Shown: positions 26,142 through 35,653 of the stretch, one piece after another
Layout of the letters: each line of letters begins with the position of its first letter
Position numbering within the stretch: the first letter of the stretch is position 1
DNA from: JAFEBO01 sp044221315
GTDB lineage: Bacteria; Planctomycetota; Phycisphaerae; Phycisphaerales; UBA1924
Direction of reading: 5' to 3'
Assembly: GCA_044221315.1 (NCBI GenBank)
Contig: JBGAPK010000015.1
Span: forward strand, 1 to 64,000
DNA: 64,000 nucleotides
Position numbers and translations under genes: made by a program
The notes under the pieces: model-generated
What the model saw: the letters and a program-made list of their open reading frames with translations, nothing else
Databases searched by the model: none
What the model was told of the DNA's origin: nothing

Positions 26142-27299
26142 CTACTTCTCCGCCGGTGCCGCCGCAAGCGCCGGGTCCGCGACGATGTTGATCGGCAGCA
26201 CCGCCTCGCTCACTCCGCCGCTCACCTTGTCGCGGATGATCACCTTCAGACTGTACGGCCCCACCGTCAGCGTCCGCGGCAACTCGATCATCTGCGTGAT
26301 GAAGAAATCCCGACGCTTGTTCCGCGATCGCTCGGTGACCGATTCTTCCGGCTTACGCCATGCCAGCATGCTCCCGTCGGCGTTGTAGAGCCGCAATTCC
26401 TGCGACAATTCGACCGACCAGCGGTCGCCGTTTCCCCCGCTCTCGCCGGGCGATTGCAGATCGCGGTAGCCGTACTTCTCCACCTCGGTGTACACGATCA
26501 GCCGGTTGGACTGCCCGGCCATGAACATGGCGTTGTCGAAGGGCTTGAATCGCCCGAAGGCCTCGACCTTGCTGCACAGTTCCGCGCGTGCGATCCGCAC
26601 GCTCTGCGCGTTGTTGAGCGCCTCCATGCTCTTGGCGAAAAGGGCCGCGACCCGGGCCGGATCCCCCGCCGCGCTCGGATCTCGGGCCAGCGATTCCAGC
26701 AACTCCCGCACCGACTCGACCGCCGCCCTTTCTTTCTCCGAGAGCTTCTCCAGCGCCGGCAGCGAGGCCGAATCCGCACCACGCTCACGGGCGCTCAGCA
26801 TCTCGAGCATCGCCAGCGCCAGATACTGCGGCATCGCGCTCTCGGGATCGCCCGCCTTCTCGTTGATCGCCTTCCGAAGTTCTGCCGCGAGGGCGCGAAC
26901 GCGATCCTGCGTCGATTGGTCCGCCTGTTTCGTCTGTGCGTTCAAACCGACACTCGGTGCGCCGGCATCGGGCGCGGGCTCTTCCGCCGGAGCGACCGCA
27001 ACCGGCGCCGGCTCGGGCTTCTCTTCCGGCAGGCTCGCCTGCGTCAGCCGCGCCTCCGCCATCTTGCGCTGCCGCTCGGCCTGCGCCTTCTTCAATTCCT
27101 CCATGTCCAGCGCCGACTGCTGCATGAACTTCTGAAGGTCCTCGGCGCTCGGCTGATCGCCCTTCGCGAGCGCATTCAGCCCCGCGTTTACATCGCTCGG
27201 CTTGTTTGCCTGCGCCTTGCTCCCCGAACCCGCGCACCCCGCCAGTGCCGCCACTCCCGCAGCGACACCGACGTACACCCTGCACTTCGCGTTCCACAC
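26142..27299 (-). CDS. Lipoprotein with Glu/Lys helical region and C-terminal beta domain
   Basis: About 385 residues from a GTG at 27299, chosen because it gives a signal (VYVGVAAGVAALAGCAG) with lipobox LAGC; the longer frame to 27464 is not protein-like. A helical, charged middle (about 35-230, KSMEALNNAQ and ERAAVESVRELLESLAR) is followed by a beta domain (FKPFDNAMFMAGQSNRLIVYTEV, ...TVGPYSLKVIIRDKVSGGVSEAVLPI) that looks like a secreted binding module. No family named. It ends two bases from the octamer repeat. Confidence 0.68.
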   Translation of the reverse strand: MWNAKCRVYVGVAAGVAALAGCAGSGSKAQANKPSDVNAGLNALAKGDQPSAEDLQKFMQQSALDMEELKKAQAERQRKMAEARLTQASLPEEKPEPAPVAVAPAEEPAPDAGAPSVGLNAQTKQADQSTQDRVRALAAELRKAINEKAGDPESAMPQYLALAMLEMLSARERGADSASLPALEKLSEKERAAVESVRELLESLARDPSAAGDPARVAALFAKSMEALNNAQSVRIARAELCSKVEAFGRFKPFDNAMFMAGQSNRLIVYTEVEKYGYRDLQSPGESGGNGDRWSVELSQELRLYNADGSMLAWRKPEESVTERSRNKRRDFFITQMIELPRTLTVGPYSLKVIIRDKVSGGVSEAVLPINIVADPALAAAPAEK

Positions 27300-27401
27300 C
27301 GTCAAAGCAACGCACTCCGAGAAAGGTCCTGCCGGAGATTCCACTCCGGGCGAAACCCATATCGGCCATTCCTGCGCAGACTGTGCAGCGGACCTCTGAA
27401 G

Positions 27402-27432
27402 CCCCCTCCCCGAGGGAGGGGATTGGGGGTGG
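27402..27432. repeat. G-rich palindromic repeat (copy 1)
   Basis: CCCCTCCC-CGA-GGGAGGGG followed by ATTGGGGGTGG. It lies between the lipoprotein at 27299 and the M24 peptidase. Near-identical copies occur at 46231 and 46310. Confidence 0.7.
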
Positions 27433-27464
27433 CAGTGCTTCGACCCTGCCAATGTGCCTCGCAC

Positions 27465-28712
27465 TTACCCGATCAAAACCGGCTCATCCTGCACGCAGCT
27501 CGTCACCTCGGGCCCCTTCACCGGATCAACATACATATTGATCTCGTTCCGGACGCCGAACGAGGGCGTGCCCTTGCCGCAGACCTTCTCCGCGGCATCC
27601 GCCGGCAGGTACAGCCCCGGCTCGATCGTGAAACCGATATCCGCCAACATCTCCCGCGTGTCGTGCGTCTCGAAGTTGTCGAGGTTCATCCCCATGCCGT
27701 GGACCATCACGCCCGGGCTCAGGCTATGCCCCGTGCGGTGCTTTACGAACGGCAGGAGCCCGTCCCGCTCAAAGACCCCACGCGCGGCATCGTCCAACTG
27801 CCAGCCCTGAATTGTCTTCTTTGCCTTCCACGATTCCTGGGCCAGCCTTACCGACGCGTCCCGCGCGTTCCGCACGCTTTCAAACACTCGGCGCATCCCC
27901 GCCGGCACTTCCTTGCCCACATACCCCGTCCACGTGATGTCCGAATACACATTCTCCTCGCCGTCTTTCGCCCCCTTCACCCGCGCCCACAGGTCGATCA
28001 GCACCCAATCACCCTTTCTTATCTGGGTGGGAGTCTGGGCCGTCGGCTCGTAGTGCGGGTCCGCCGCGTGGCCGTTCACACTCACGATCGGCCCGTCCGG
28101 CCACTCCAGCCCCTTCGCCTTGAACTCCGACCGAATCCACTCCGCCACCTCTAACTCGAACACGTCCTTGCCCGCGCGCATCTTCTCCGAGATGTACGCA
28201 AACGCCCCCGGCATGATCTCCCCGCAGACTTTGCTCGCCGTCGCGTGCTTCGCTCGCACTTCGGCCCCCCACCGCGCGACCGACACCTGCACCAGATTCG
28301 CGCTCGACACAACCTCAACCCCGAGCGACCGCACCATCTCCACCACGCCGGCCGGGGCAATGTCCATCACCGGCAGCGAGTCCCCCGGCGAGTAATCCAT
28401 CGCGATCCGCCCGAAACCTCCAACCTCCCGCGCCAACGTGGCGTGCAGGTCTTTCCATCCCGAGTACACCACGCGCCCGAGCCCCTTGGTGCTCTCCCCC
28501 GTCGCGAAGGCGCCTTCATCCAGGCTTTGGGAAATCAGTTTCGCTTCCCCGCTCGCCGGCACGATCGCGAACGACCGGCGTGTGACGTGCCGCTTGCCCG
28601 GGAAGAGCCGCAGGAAGACCGAATTCGTATTCCGGAAGTCATGGAGCAGCCAGGCGTCGATCCGCCTGTCTCGCATGAATGTCTGGAGCTGATCGAGAGC
28701 GGCGTTCGGCAT
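27465..28712 (-). CDS. M24-family metallopeptidase (Xaa-Pro aminopeptidase-like)
   Basis: A 415-residue protein with an N-terminal creatinase-like domain (about 1-165) and a C-terminal pita-bread M24 domain. The five metal ligands are visible: Asp in VLIDLWARV, Asp in YSDITWTGYV, His in HRTGHSLS, Glu in FTIEPGLY and Glu in VRNEINMYV. It likely cleaves N-terminal residues preceding proline, cytoplasmically as there is no signal. AGGA precedes the ATG. The domain order and ligands match PepP/PepQ relatives. Confidence 0.92.
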   Translation of the reverse strand: MPNAALDQLQTFMRDRRIDAWLLHDFRNTNSVFLRLFPGKRHVTRRSFAIVPASGEAKLISQSLDEGAFATGESTKGLGRVVYSGWKDLHATLAREVGGFGRIAMDYSPGDSLPVMDIAPAGVVEMVRSLGVEVVSSANLVQVSVARWGAEVRAKHATASKVCGEIMPGAFAYISEKMRAGKDVFELEVAEWIRSEFKAKGLEWPDGPIVSVNGHAADPHYEPTAQTPTQIRKGDWVLIDLWARVKGAKDGEENVYSDITWTGYVGKEVPAGMRRVFESVRNARDASVRLAQESWKAKKTIQGWQLDDAARGVFERDGLLPFVKHRTGHSLSPGVMVHGMGMNLDNFETHDTREMLADIGFTIEPGLYLPADAAEKVCGKGTPSFGVRNEINMYVDPVKGPEVTSCVQDEPVLIG

Positions 28713-28863
28713 TGATTCCTCCGCCAGATCCTATCGGCCGCCGTTGGAGTCGTGGCAAACGCGACGGAACCTGGACCCTCAGGCATCTTTGAGGGGTGGC
28801 CCCTGAGTGGCGGGCACGAGCCGGCCTGGGTGCAGCGGGCGGGGAATCGAAGGAAGGAAGTCC

Positions 28864-29937
28864 ATGAGAATCATCCAACAGAGCGCGGTGGCATTGTCTT
28901 CGCTTGGAATTGCTTTGTGCGCCCCTGCGCAAGTCCTCGGACCCGACTTTGCCGCGTCCTATTCCATCCGGAGCCTCGGACCGATCCCCGGCGTGCCGAG
29001 CGCCATCGGCGGAATCACGTTCAAGTCCAATGACCCCGATGTGCTCCTCGTGGGCGGGGCCGCGAACTCTACCGTCGGCGCCATCTACGCCGCCCGAGTG
29101 ACGCGCGATGGCAGCGGCCAGATCAATGGCTTCGAAGGGCCCGCGGTGAAATACGCCAATGCACCCGGGATCGACGGCGGCATCGCTTACGGGCCCGGGA
29201 ATGTCATCCTGTACACCACATGGCCCGACAACACCGTCGGGGAGATCAAGCCCGGAGGCTCCGGACCCAGCAAGAGCGTGAAATTGAACGCCCTCGGCGT
29301 CGCAAACTCTGTCGGAGCGATTGCGATTGTCCCGCCGGGCTTTCCGGGCGCGGGCCGTCTCAAGCTCACTTCCTACAACGCTTCTCTCTGGTACGACACC
29401 GCTCTCTCGCCCGACGGCTCGGGAACCTTTGACGTCAGCTCGCCGAGTCCATCTATTGCAATCGCCTCCGGACCCGAGGGCATCGTCTTCGTCGAGGGAG
29501 GTAACCCGGGCTTCCCTCAGCCATCGATCCTGGTTTCCTGCTATGGGCTCGGCCAGATCGTCACCTACCAGATCAACGCCAACGGAGACCCGATCACCTC
29601 CACCCTGCGCCAATTCATCACCGGCCTGAGCACCGCCGAGGGCGGCACCCGCGACCCGCGCACGGGCCACTACCTCTTCTCGACCTTTTCCATCGGAAAT
29701 CAGGTAATCGTCGTCAGCGGATTCTCCGCGGGTGCAAACTGCCCCGGCGATCTCAACCACGACGCCCTCGTCGACGACTCTGATTTCGTCGTCTTCGCCC
29801 AGGCTTACAACCTGCTCGACTGCGCCGATCCGGCCATGCCGGCTGGTTGCCCTGCCGATCTCAACCACGATCAGGTCGTCGATGATGCTGACTTCGTGCT
29901 CTTTGCAGTTGCATACAACAAGCTCGTCTGTGATTGA
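28864..29937 (+). CDS. Secreted beta-propeller-like protein with dockerin-like tag (copy 1)
   Basis: A 357-residue exported protein. AAGGAAGG precedes the ATG at 28864; the signal ends at LCAPAQ. Repeated motifs (YSIRSLGPIPGVP, IAYGPGNVILYTTW, GPEGIVFVEGGNPG, TRDPRTGHYLFSTF) look like blades of a beta-propeller. The C-terminal 60 residues hold two EF-hand-like loops DLNHDALVDDSDF and DLNHDQVVDDADF, separated by LDCADPAMPAGCP, with four cysteines. It is paralogous to 30149-31228 and both carry the tag. The propeller assignment is inferred from repeats. Confidence 0.8.
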   Translation: MRIIQQSAVALSSLGIALCAPAQVLGPDFAASYSIRSLGPIPGVPSAIGGITFKSNDPDVLLVGGAANSTVGAIYAARVTRDGSGQINGFEGPAVKYANAPGIDGGIAYGPGNVILYTTWPDNTVGEIKPGGSGPSKSVKLNALGVANSVGAIAIVPPGFPGAGRLKLTSYNASLWYDTALSPDGSGTFDVSSPSPSIAIASGPEGIVFVEGGNPGFPQPSILVSCYGLGQIVTYQINANGDPITSTLRQFITGLSTAEGGTRDPRTGHYLFSTFSIGNQVIVVSGFSAGANCPGDLNHDALVDDSDFVVFAQAYNLLDCADPAMPAGCPADLNHDQVVDDADFVLFAVAYNKLVCD

Positions 29938-30148
29938 GCAGCGGCACCGTGAGAATGTGTTCAGGCTTCATTCCCAGCCCGTTATTCGAGCGCTGAATTC
30001 TGATGAAGCCTGAGGCATTCTCCGCTGCGTGGCGGGAACAGGCCCCTCGCGTGGTTATCTGCCCTGAAATCAAGCATGTTTTCCCTTGATCCGGGGACCC
30101 AAATCGAGAGAATGGAATCTAACCCCTCGGGGCATGGGAAACCAACAC

Positions 30149-31228
30149 ATGACGATTCGTGCTTTCGCTGTCTCCGCTGGCGCGTTTTGCCTCTCGGCGC
30201 CCGCCATCGCCCAGACCATTAACCCCGACTTTGGCGGCTGCTACGGCATCCGCCACTTGGGACTGGTTCCCGGAGTTCCCTTCAACTACGGCGGCATCGC
30301 CTTCAAGCACGATGATCCTGATCTGCTGCTCATCGGCGGCCACGCCAACAACGCCGACGCCGCGATCTACTCGATCCGAGTGACGCGCGATGTCGACGGC
30401 GCGATCGACGGGTTCGACGGAAGCGCCGTGGTCTACGCTGGGGCTCCCTTCATCGACGGCGGACTGACCTACGGCCCGGGCAACGTGCTCTTCTTCTCGA
30501 CGTACTCCAACAACATGGTCAGCCAGCTCAAGCTCGGCTCAACCGGTCCCGACAAGACCACAAACATGGACACGGTGGTGAATCCTTCGCTGGGCTCGCT
30601 TCAGTTCGTGCCGCCGGGATTTCCCGGCGCGGGCCGCCTGAAGATCGCGTCGTACACGTTCAGCCAGTGGGCGGACCTCTCCTATTCGCCCGATGGCCTG
30701 GGCACGTTCAATCTCGGCACCACCGCCAACACCCTCATTTCGTTTGTGGACGGCGGGGGCGGAACCGGACCAGAGGGAATCGTGTACGTCCAGCCCGGCA
30801 ACCCGGGCATCACCAAGCACTCTGTTCTCATTTCCGAGTACGGACGCGGCGTCGTCGCCTGCTACGAAGTGAACGCCACCGGCGACCCGATCGTCGCCAC
30901 CCGACGCGAACTGGTGATCGGCCTCTTCGGTGCAGAAGGCGGCACCCGCGATCCACGCACCGGCCACTTCATGTTCTCCACCTTCGGCGGCGGAAGCGAC
31001 GTCGTTGTCGTCACCGGGTTCAATTTCAACTGCCGCCCGAACATCAACGGCGACTGCTACACCGACGATGCCGACTTCGTCTTGTTCGCTCCCATGTACG
31101 ACCTCCTCGACTGCGCCGAGCCGGCCATGCCCGCGGGTTGCCCGGCCGACTTCAATGACGATGGATTGGTGGACGACTCTGACTTCGTGATCTTCGCCGC
31201 GGCGTACGACCGGCTGATCTGCCAGTAG
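30149..31228 (+). CDS. Secreted beta-propeller-like protein with dockerin-like tag (copy 2)
   Basis: A 359-residue paralogue of the preceding gene. The ATG at 30149 gives a signal (TIRAFAVSAGAFCLSAPAIAQ); an ATG at 30134 is equally possible. Shared blocks include LGLVPGVPFNYGGIAFKHDD, YGPGNVLFFSTY, FVPPGFPGAGRLKIASY, GPEGIVYVQPGNPG and TRDPRTGHFMFSTF. The tag has loops DINGDCYTDDADF-like and DFNDDGLVDDSDF around LDCAEPAMPAGCP. Local duplication created the pair; the 211-bp gap between them holds nothing recognisable. Confidence 0.8.
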   Translation: MTIRAFAVSAGAFCLSAPAIAQTINPDFGGCYGIRHLGLVPGVPFNYGGIAFKHDDPDLLLIGGHANNADAAIYSIRVTRDVDGAIDGFDGSAVVYAGAPFIDGGLTYGPGNVLFFSTYSNNMVSQLKLGSTGPDKTTNMDTVVNPSLGSLQFVPPGFPGAGRLKIASYTFSQWADLSYSPDGLGTFNLGTTANTLISFVDGGGGTGPEGIVYVQPGNPGITKHSVLISEYGRGVVACYEVNATGDPIVATRRELVIGLFGAEGGTRDPRTGHFMFSTFGGGSDVVVVTGFNFNCRPNINGDCYTDDADFVLFAPMYDLLDCAEPAMPAGCPADFNDDGLVDDSDFVIFAAAYDRLICQ

Positions 31229-31402
31229 CCTCGCGCTCCTTGCGGGTTGAAACTCTCCGCTCACTCCGGATCCAATTCGGCGAACTTCCGCTCGTCCGGC
31301 CGCATATCATTTTCGGTCGCGTCACCCCCGCGGCACAAAGACATCTCGCACCGGCCAGGGGGGCTTGGCCAGAATCGGCGGAATACCGCCGGAGATCGCA
31401 CC

Positions 31403-32611
31403 ATGGCCAAGAACTCCAAGAACACCTGGACCAAGAAACAACTCCTTTCCCGCCCCATCGATCACATCGATATCACCGCCTTCGATGCCCGCGTCATCAT
31501 CGACTCCTATCGCGACATGGCATACACCAGCCGCACGCTCGCCAACGCGGCAGACATCTACTCGATGATGCTCAAGGACAAGGACTGCGCCGTCATCCTG
31601 ACCCTCGCCGGCTCGCTCATCTCCGCCGGCCTCAAGAAGGCCATCGTGACGCTGCTCGAGAACAACATGGTCGATGCCATCGTCTCGACCGGCGCCAACA
31701 TCGTCGACCAGGACTTCTTCGAGGGCCTGGGCTTCAAGCACTACATCGCCCCCGGATCGCCGGAAGCCCCGCCTGTCGATGACATGACCCTCCGCAACTG
31801 GATGATCGACCGTATCTACGACACCTACATCAACGAGGACGACCTCCGCGACTGCGATGCCGCGACCTACGAGATCTTCAACCAGTTCGCGCCCGGCGCG
31901 TACAGCAGCCGCGAGTTCATCGAGGCGATGGGCAAGTACCTCGCAGAGAATCACCCGAAGAACGAGTCGCTCGTCAAGACCGCTTACCAGAAGCGCGTTC
32001 CGATCTTCTGCCCCGCCTTCAGCGACTGCTCCGCCGGCTTCGGCATCGTGCTGCAGCAGACCGAAGCGATCGAACAGGGCCGTGGCCAGGTCGCCTTCGA
32101 CTCGGGCAAGGACTTCCGCGAACTGACCGACATCAAGCTCGCCTGCAAAGACACCGGACTCCTCATGCTGGGCGGCGGCGTCCCCAAGAACTTCGCGCAG
32201 GACATCGTGGTTGCCGCCGAACTCCTGAACGAACGCAAGGGCGGCAAAGCCCGCGGCGACATCGGCATGCACAAGTACGCCATCCAGATGACCGTCGCCG
32301 ACAGCCGCGACGGCGCCCTCTCCGGCTCGACCCTCCGCGAAGCCTGCTCCTGGGGCAAGGTCGATGTCGTCCACGAGCAGATGGTCTTCGGCGAACTCTC
32401 CGCCCTCTTCCCCATCCTCGCCAGCGACGCCTACCACCGCGCCGAGTGGAAGAAGCGCAAGGCCTTCAAGTTCGCCGACATGTACGCCAAGCAGGAGGCC
32501 GAGCGCCTGCTCCGCGAGATCAAGATCAAGAACGCGAAGAAGACCGTCGCCGCAGTCGGACGCGAACGGGTCACCCACATCGCCAGCAAGAAACTCGCTG
32601 CGGCACGCTGA
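31403..32611 (+). CDS. Deoxyhypusine-synthase-family protein
   Basis: A 402-residue cytosolic enzyme; GGAG precedes the ATG at 31403. TLAGSLISAGLKKAI, ENNMVDAIVSTGANI and DFFEGLGFKHY match the DHS Rossmann-like core, and LLMLGGGVPKNFAQD holds the nucleophilic lysine (K262). The family transfers an aminobutyl group from spermidine using NAD. In eukaryotes the acceptor is eIF5A lysine; in bacteria, which lack eIF5A, homologues act as homospermidine synthases or on unknown acceptors. A C-terminal lysine-rich helix (KFADMYAKQEAERLLREIKIKN) is long for the family. A terminator follows. Confidence 0.85.
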   Translation: MAKNSKNTWTKKQLLSRPIDHIDITAFDARVIIDSYRDMAYTSRTLANAADIYSMMLKDKDCAVILTLAGSLISAGLKKAIVTLLENNMVDAIVSTGANIVDQDFFEGLGFKHYIAPGSPEAPPVDDMTLRNWMIDRIYDTYINEDDLRDCDAATYEIFNQFAPGAYSSREFIEAMGKYLAENHPKNESLVKTAYQKRVPIFCPAFSDCSAGFGIVLQQTEAIEQGRGQVAFDSGKDFRELTDIKLACKDTGLLMLGGGVPKNFAQDIVVAAELLNERKGGKARGDIGMHKYAIQMTVADSRDGALSGSTLREACSWGKVDVVHEQMVFGELSALFPILASDAYHRAEWKKRKAFKFADMYAKQEAERLLREIKIKNAKKTVAAVGRERVTHIASKKLAAAR

Positions 32612-32637
32612 TCGGTTTAGAACATCCCAAATCTCCA

Positions 32638-32668
32638 GGAGCGGGGCCTTCGAGGTCCCGCTCTTTCT
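32638..32668 (+). terminator. Rho-independent terminator after the DHS homologue
   Basis: GAGCGGGGCC-TTCG-AGGTCCCGCTC stem (10 bp including a G.T pair) followed by TTTCTCTT, 28 bp past the stop. Confidence 0.8.
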
Positions 32669-32681
32669 CTTGGTGGCATGC

Positions 32682-33685
32682 TCACTTGGGTGCAGCGGCA
32701 CATGCCTCAGACACTTTCCTCCACTCATCTGCCTTCGCCTCGAAGCCTTTCCCGGGCTCCGCTGCGGTCCACGCCTCGTACAACTCCTGGAGCGCTCGGG
32801 TGCAGTTGCGGGTCGATTTCTTGTTGGGTCCGAGCGCCTTGCTGAGCATCGCATGCGCTTCGAGCAGCCGCGTCTCGCCTGCACTCCGCTGTCCCGTCGC
32901 GGCTTGGGCACTTCCCAGATGAGTGAGAAACTGACCCAGCCGCGCCGCCATGTTTCCGACGAACATCCGGCGTGCCGCACCCTCGGCGGGACCGAGCAGC
33001 GCGATCACCTCCGCGTGCTTTTTCTGGGTGATGAGCAATCCTGCAAGGCTGTTGTACGAGATCAGCGTGTCGATGCTGTCGTCGCCGAAGAGCCTCCGCT
33101 GCTTCTCGAGCGCCTCGCGCGAGAACGGCTCGGCCTCCGCATACTTCCCCTGCGACTGGAGCAGGATGTCCAGTTCGCTGATCGAGATCAGCGTGCGCGG
33201 GTGGCTGTCGCCCAGCACCCGGCGCATCTTCTCCGCCGACTCTCTCGCAAGCGGCTCGGCCTCCGCCAGTTTGTTCTGCCCCTGGAGCGCCGCCTGCCGT
33301 CCGCCAATCGCCTCCAGGGTGCCCGGCGCGTCCTCGACACGCACTTCGCGGGAAAGCCGCAGAACCTCGCGGAACATCGCCTCCGACTCGGCCGGTTTGC
33401 CCTGGGCCTTGAGCAGTGCGCCGACGCTCGCCATCGACTTCCTGGTGATATTGTGCTTCTCGCCCAGCGTTCGGCTTCGTGCGATTTCAGAAGTTTGATG
33501 CATACCTCGTTCACAAAGGCCGTCGGCTGCAGCGTGGGCCCTCCCGGCCGGTCCCTGAACATGTGCCCCGCAATCGCCCGCAATTCGTTGTCGGCGACGC
33601 TCATCAGTTCATTGGTGGCGGCATCGTCGCCAGACTTGATCCGGTCGAGCAAAACGGTGACGTTGGGCCTTCCCTCGTTGGCCAT
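32682..33685 (-). pseudogene. Collapsed ECF sigma / Ser-Thr kinase-TPR locus
   Basis: From the ATG at 33685 one frame reads the first ~66 residues of a TIGR02999-like ECF sigma factor (LLDRIKSGDDAATNELM, ELRAIAGHMF, TLQPTAFVNEVCIKLL). At about 33485 it runs out; another frame then carries the C-terminal TPR part of a planctomycete kinase (ALLKAQGKPAESEAMFREVL, KLAEAEPLARESAEKMRRVL, YAEAEPFSREALEKQ, WTAAEPGKGFEAKADEWRK) to the stop at 32682. The order matches the intact sigma/kinase operon at 55013-58437, whose TPR tail has the same LKAQGKLAEAEPL and AQPGKGYDAKATEWK. The sigma C-terminus and the kinase domain have been deleted. Confidence 0.8.
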
Positions 33686-33912
33686 AAAGTCGCGTGGCCG
33701 AGGCCCGGGCTCCCCCAAAGACGCGTTCCAGACGGTCCTTCAGAATTTACCACAAACCTTTGCGCCGCCCCCCCGGAATTCCCGTTGCTCCAGACGAAGG
33801 GCACCGCGGCAACCGCCAATTGCCCGGAATGTCCGAATTCCCGCTCCAACACGTCGGAAACGGGTTCGGCGCGGCCAACCAACGGGCCAACAGGCCAGAA
33901 AGAGTCGCAGCC

Positions 33913-35367
33913 ATGTTCACCAGCCTCACAAGCCGTCGACCCAAGAGCCTCGCCGCGCTCGTACTGGCCGGAATCGCCGGCTCTGCATTGGCTGGCAACA
34001 CCGTGGTCATCTCCGACAGCAACTTCGCGAACAGCGACTGGACGCTCACCAATTTCGGAAACCGAGTCGCCACGGCCACCCAAACCCTTGCCGGTTTTGT
34101 CGGCACCGGCCGCGAAGTGAGCCATCCGCTCAACGGCTCGTCGAACGTATTGGTCTTTCACAAGTTCAACATCGCCGCGGGAGAGATCAAGCCCGCCAAC
34201 GGCGCCATCACCTCGCTCGATTTCGCGATCCGCTCCAGCTTTGTTTCCGGCATCGGCACCAACGGCCATGGACTCGGCTTCGCTCTTGAACAGAGCGGCG
34301 TCGCCTATCGCACCGCGAGTGCTCCAACCGGAATTTCCGCGACCTGGACGCTCCGCAACACCACCGCCCTGACCGCTTCCGACTTCACCCGCTACGACGG
34401 TCAACCCGGCAATCCTGATTTCTCAACAAACGGCGCACCCATCCGCTTCGGCTTTCGCACCGGCAATCTCAACGCCGGCCAAGTCATCAACCAGATCGTT
34501 CGCTACGACGATTTCTCGGTCTCCGTCACCCGCAACAAGACCCAGTCCATGCAAGGCGACTTTCCACCCGGCAGCACCAATATCAGCCAGGACTCCAACG
34601 ACCCCGGCACAACCGGCAGCACCGCGCCCGCTTCGGACGGTCCCCAAGGCGAAGTGCATCAGACGTCCCACTCCCGAGCCGTCCCGCCGTCCAACGGTTC
34701 GGCAACCTCGGCCGAGTCCTACATTGTCATGACCGATCCCTCCGCCCAGGTCGACCCGTCAAAGGGCGCAGCCGAAACCGTCCAAATGACGATCAAGCAC
34801 CGGCGCGTCAAGGGCCAGCCCCAGCCCACGACCGGACCCCAGAAGTTCCGCGTGGCACTCATGCAGGGCACCGAGGAATACGTCTCCAAGGCCGAGTTCT
34901 CCTCGACCCCGGACACCTCCGTGCCGCAGAGTGAGTACACCACCACAAAGACACCCCGCCTCAAGGAATCCGACTTCAAGAAACGCAACGGCGGCCCCGG
35001 ACAGCCGAATCTGAAGGACCCCACCACGGCGCCCGCAAGGCTCGGATACAGCCCCAAAACCGACTTCCCGGCAACCGCCCCTGCTCGCGGCGCTGGCGCC
35101 GGCGGCGTCGAAATCGAAGAAGAAATCGTCAACTACGACGACATCGTTTTCGAAGTCTCCTTCGTCGCCTGCAAGAGCGACCTGACCGCCGACGGCTACG
35201 TCGACGACTCCGACTTTGTCGCCTTCGCCGGCGCCTACGACATCCTCGACTGCACCGATCCCAACATGCCCGCGGGTTGTCCGGCCGATGTCAACGGCGA
35301 CGGCTTCGTCGAAGACAGCGATTTCGTTCTGTTCGCATCCGCCTACGACCTGCTCGAATGCCCTTGA
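33913..35367 (+). CDS. Secreted protein with dockerin-like tag (VISDSNF family, copy 1)
   Basis: A 484-residue exported protein; start at 33913 gives a signal ending SALAG. The N-terminal module (about 28-210: VVISDSNFANSDWTLTNFG, FHKFNIAAGEIKP, GVAYRTASA, FTRYDGQPGNPDFS) recurs twice in the next gene. A long Thr/Ser/Pro-rich insertion with a second half-module (about 225-420) is specific to this copy. The tag has loops DLTADGYVDDSDF and DVNGDGFVEDSDF with LDCTDPNMPAGCP. A terminator follows. Function is unknown; the beta-rich module may bind carbohydrate. Confidence 0.78.
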   Translation: MFTSLTSRRPKSLAALVLAGIAGSALAGNTVVISDSNFANSDWTLTNFGNRVATATQTLAGFVGTGREVSHPLNGSSNVLVFHKFNIAAGEIKPANGAITSLDFAIRSSFVSGIGTNGHGLGFALEQSGVAYRTASAPTGISATWTLRNTTALTASDFTRYDGQPGNPDFSTNGAPIRFGFRTGNLNAGQVINQIVRYDDFSVSVTRNKTQSMQGDFPPGSTNISQDSNDPGTTGSTAPASDGPQGEVHQTSHSRAVPPSNGSATSAESYIVMTDPSAQVDPSKGAAETVQMTIKHRRVKGQPQPTTGPQKFRVALMQGTEEYVSKAEFSSTPDTSVPQSEYTTTKTPRLKESDFKKRNGGPGQPNLKDPTTAPARLGYSPKTDFPATAPARGAGAGGVEIEEEIVNYDDIVFEVSFVACKSDLTADGYVDDSDFVAFAGAYDILDCTDPNMPAGCPADVNGDGFVEDSDFVLFASAYDLLECP

Positions 35368-35400
35368 ACCTCACGGCGCAAGCGAGAATCCACTGAGACG

Positions 35401-35441
35401 GAAGAGAGCCCGGAGCATTGCTCCGGGCCTCTTCTTTTTTT
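35401..35441 (+). terminator. Rho-independent terminator
   Basis: GAAGAG plus GCCCGGAGC pair with GCTCCGGGC plus CTCTTC around an ATT loop, followed by TTTTTTT, 33 bp past the stop of the 33913 gene. Confidence 0.92.
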
Positions 35442-35653
35442 CAGATCGAGCCGCGCGTACGCACATTGCCGGAACAACCACGCCCAACCGGGAGATGCCC
35501 CAATTGGCGCCCGCCATCACGCGAGTTTCTTTCCGTCTTCGCTTTTTCGGTTTGCGCCGGACTCGCGTGTATTTCGTTCCTACTGGTGCATCCGTTCGCT
35601 CGCACCCCGGCTCAGCCCCATTCCTCTTTCACAAAGCACGGAAGGACCCAGCC

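Noticed and set aside
25743..28154. 803-residue plus-strand frame over fpg and the M24 gene
   Set aside because: Arg/Pro-rich shadow; three real minus-strand genes occupy the region.
31322..32980. 552-residue minus-strand frame over the DHS homologue
   Set aside because: Val/Gly/Asp-rich antisense translation; the plus-strand enzyme has intact catalytic motifs.
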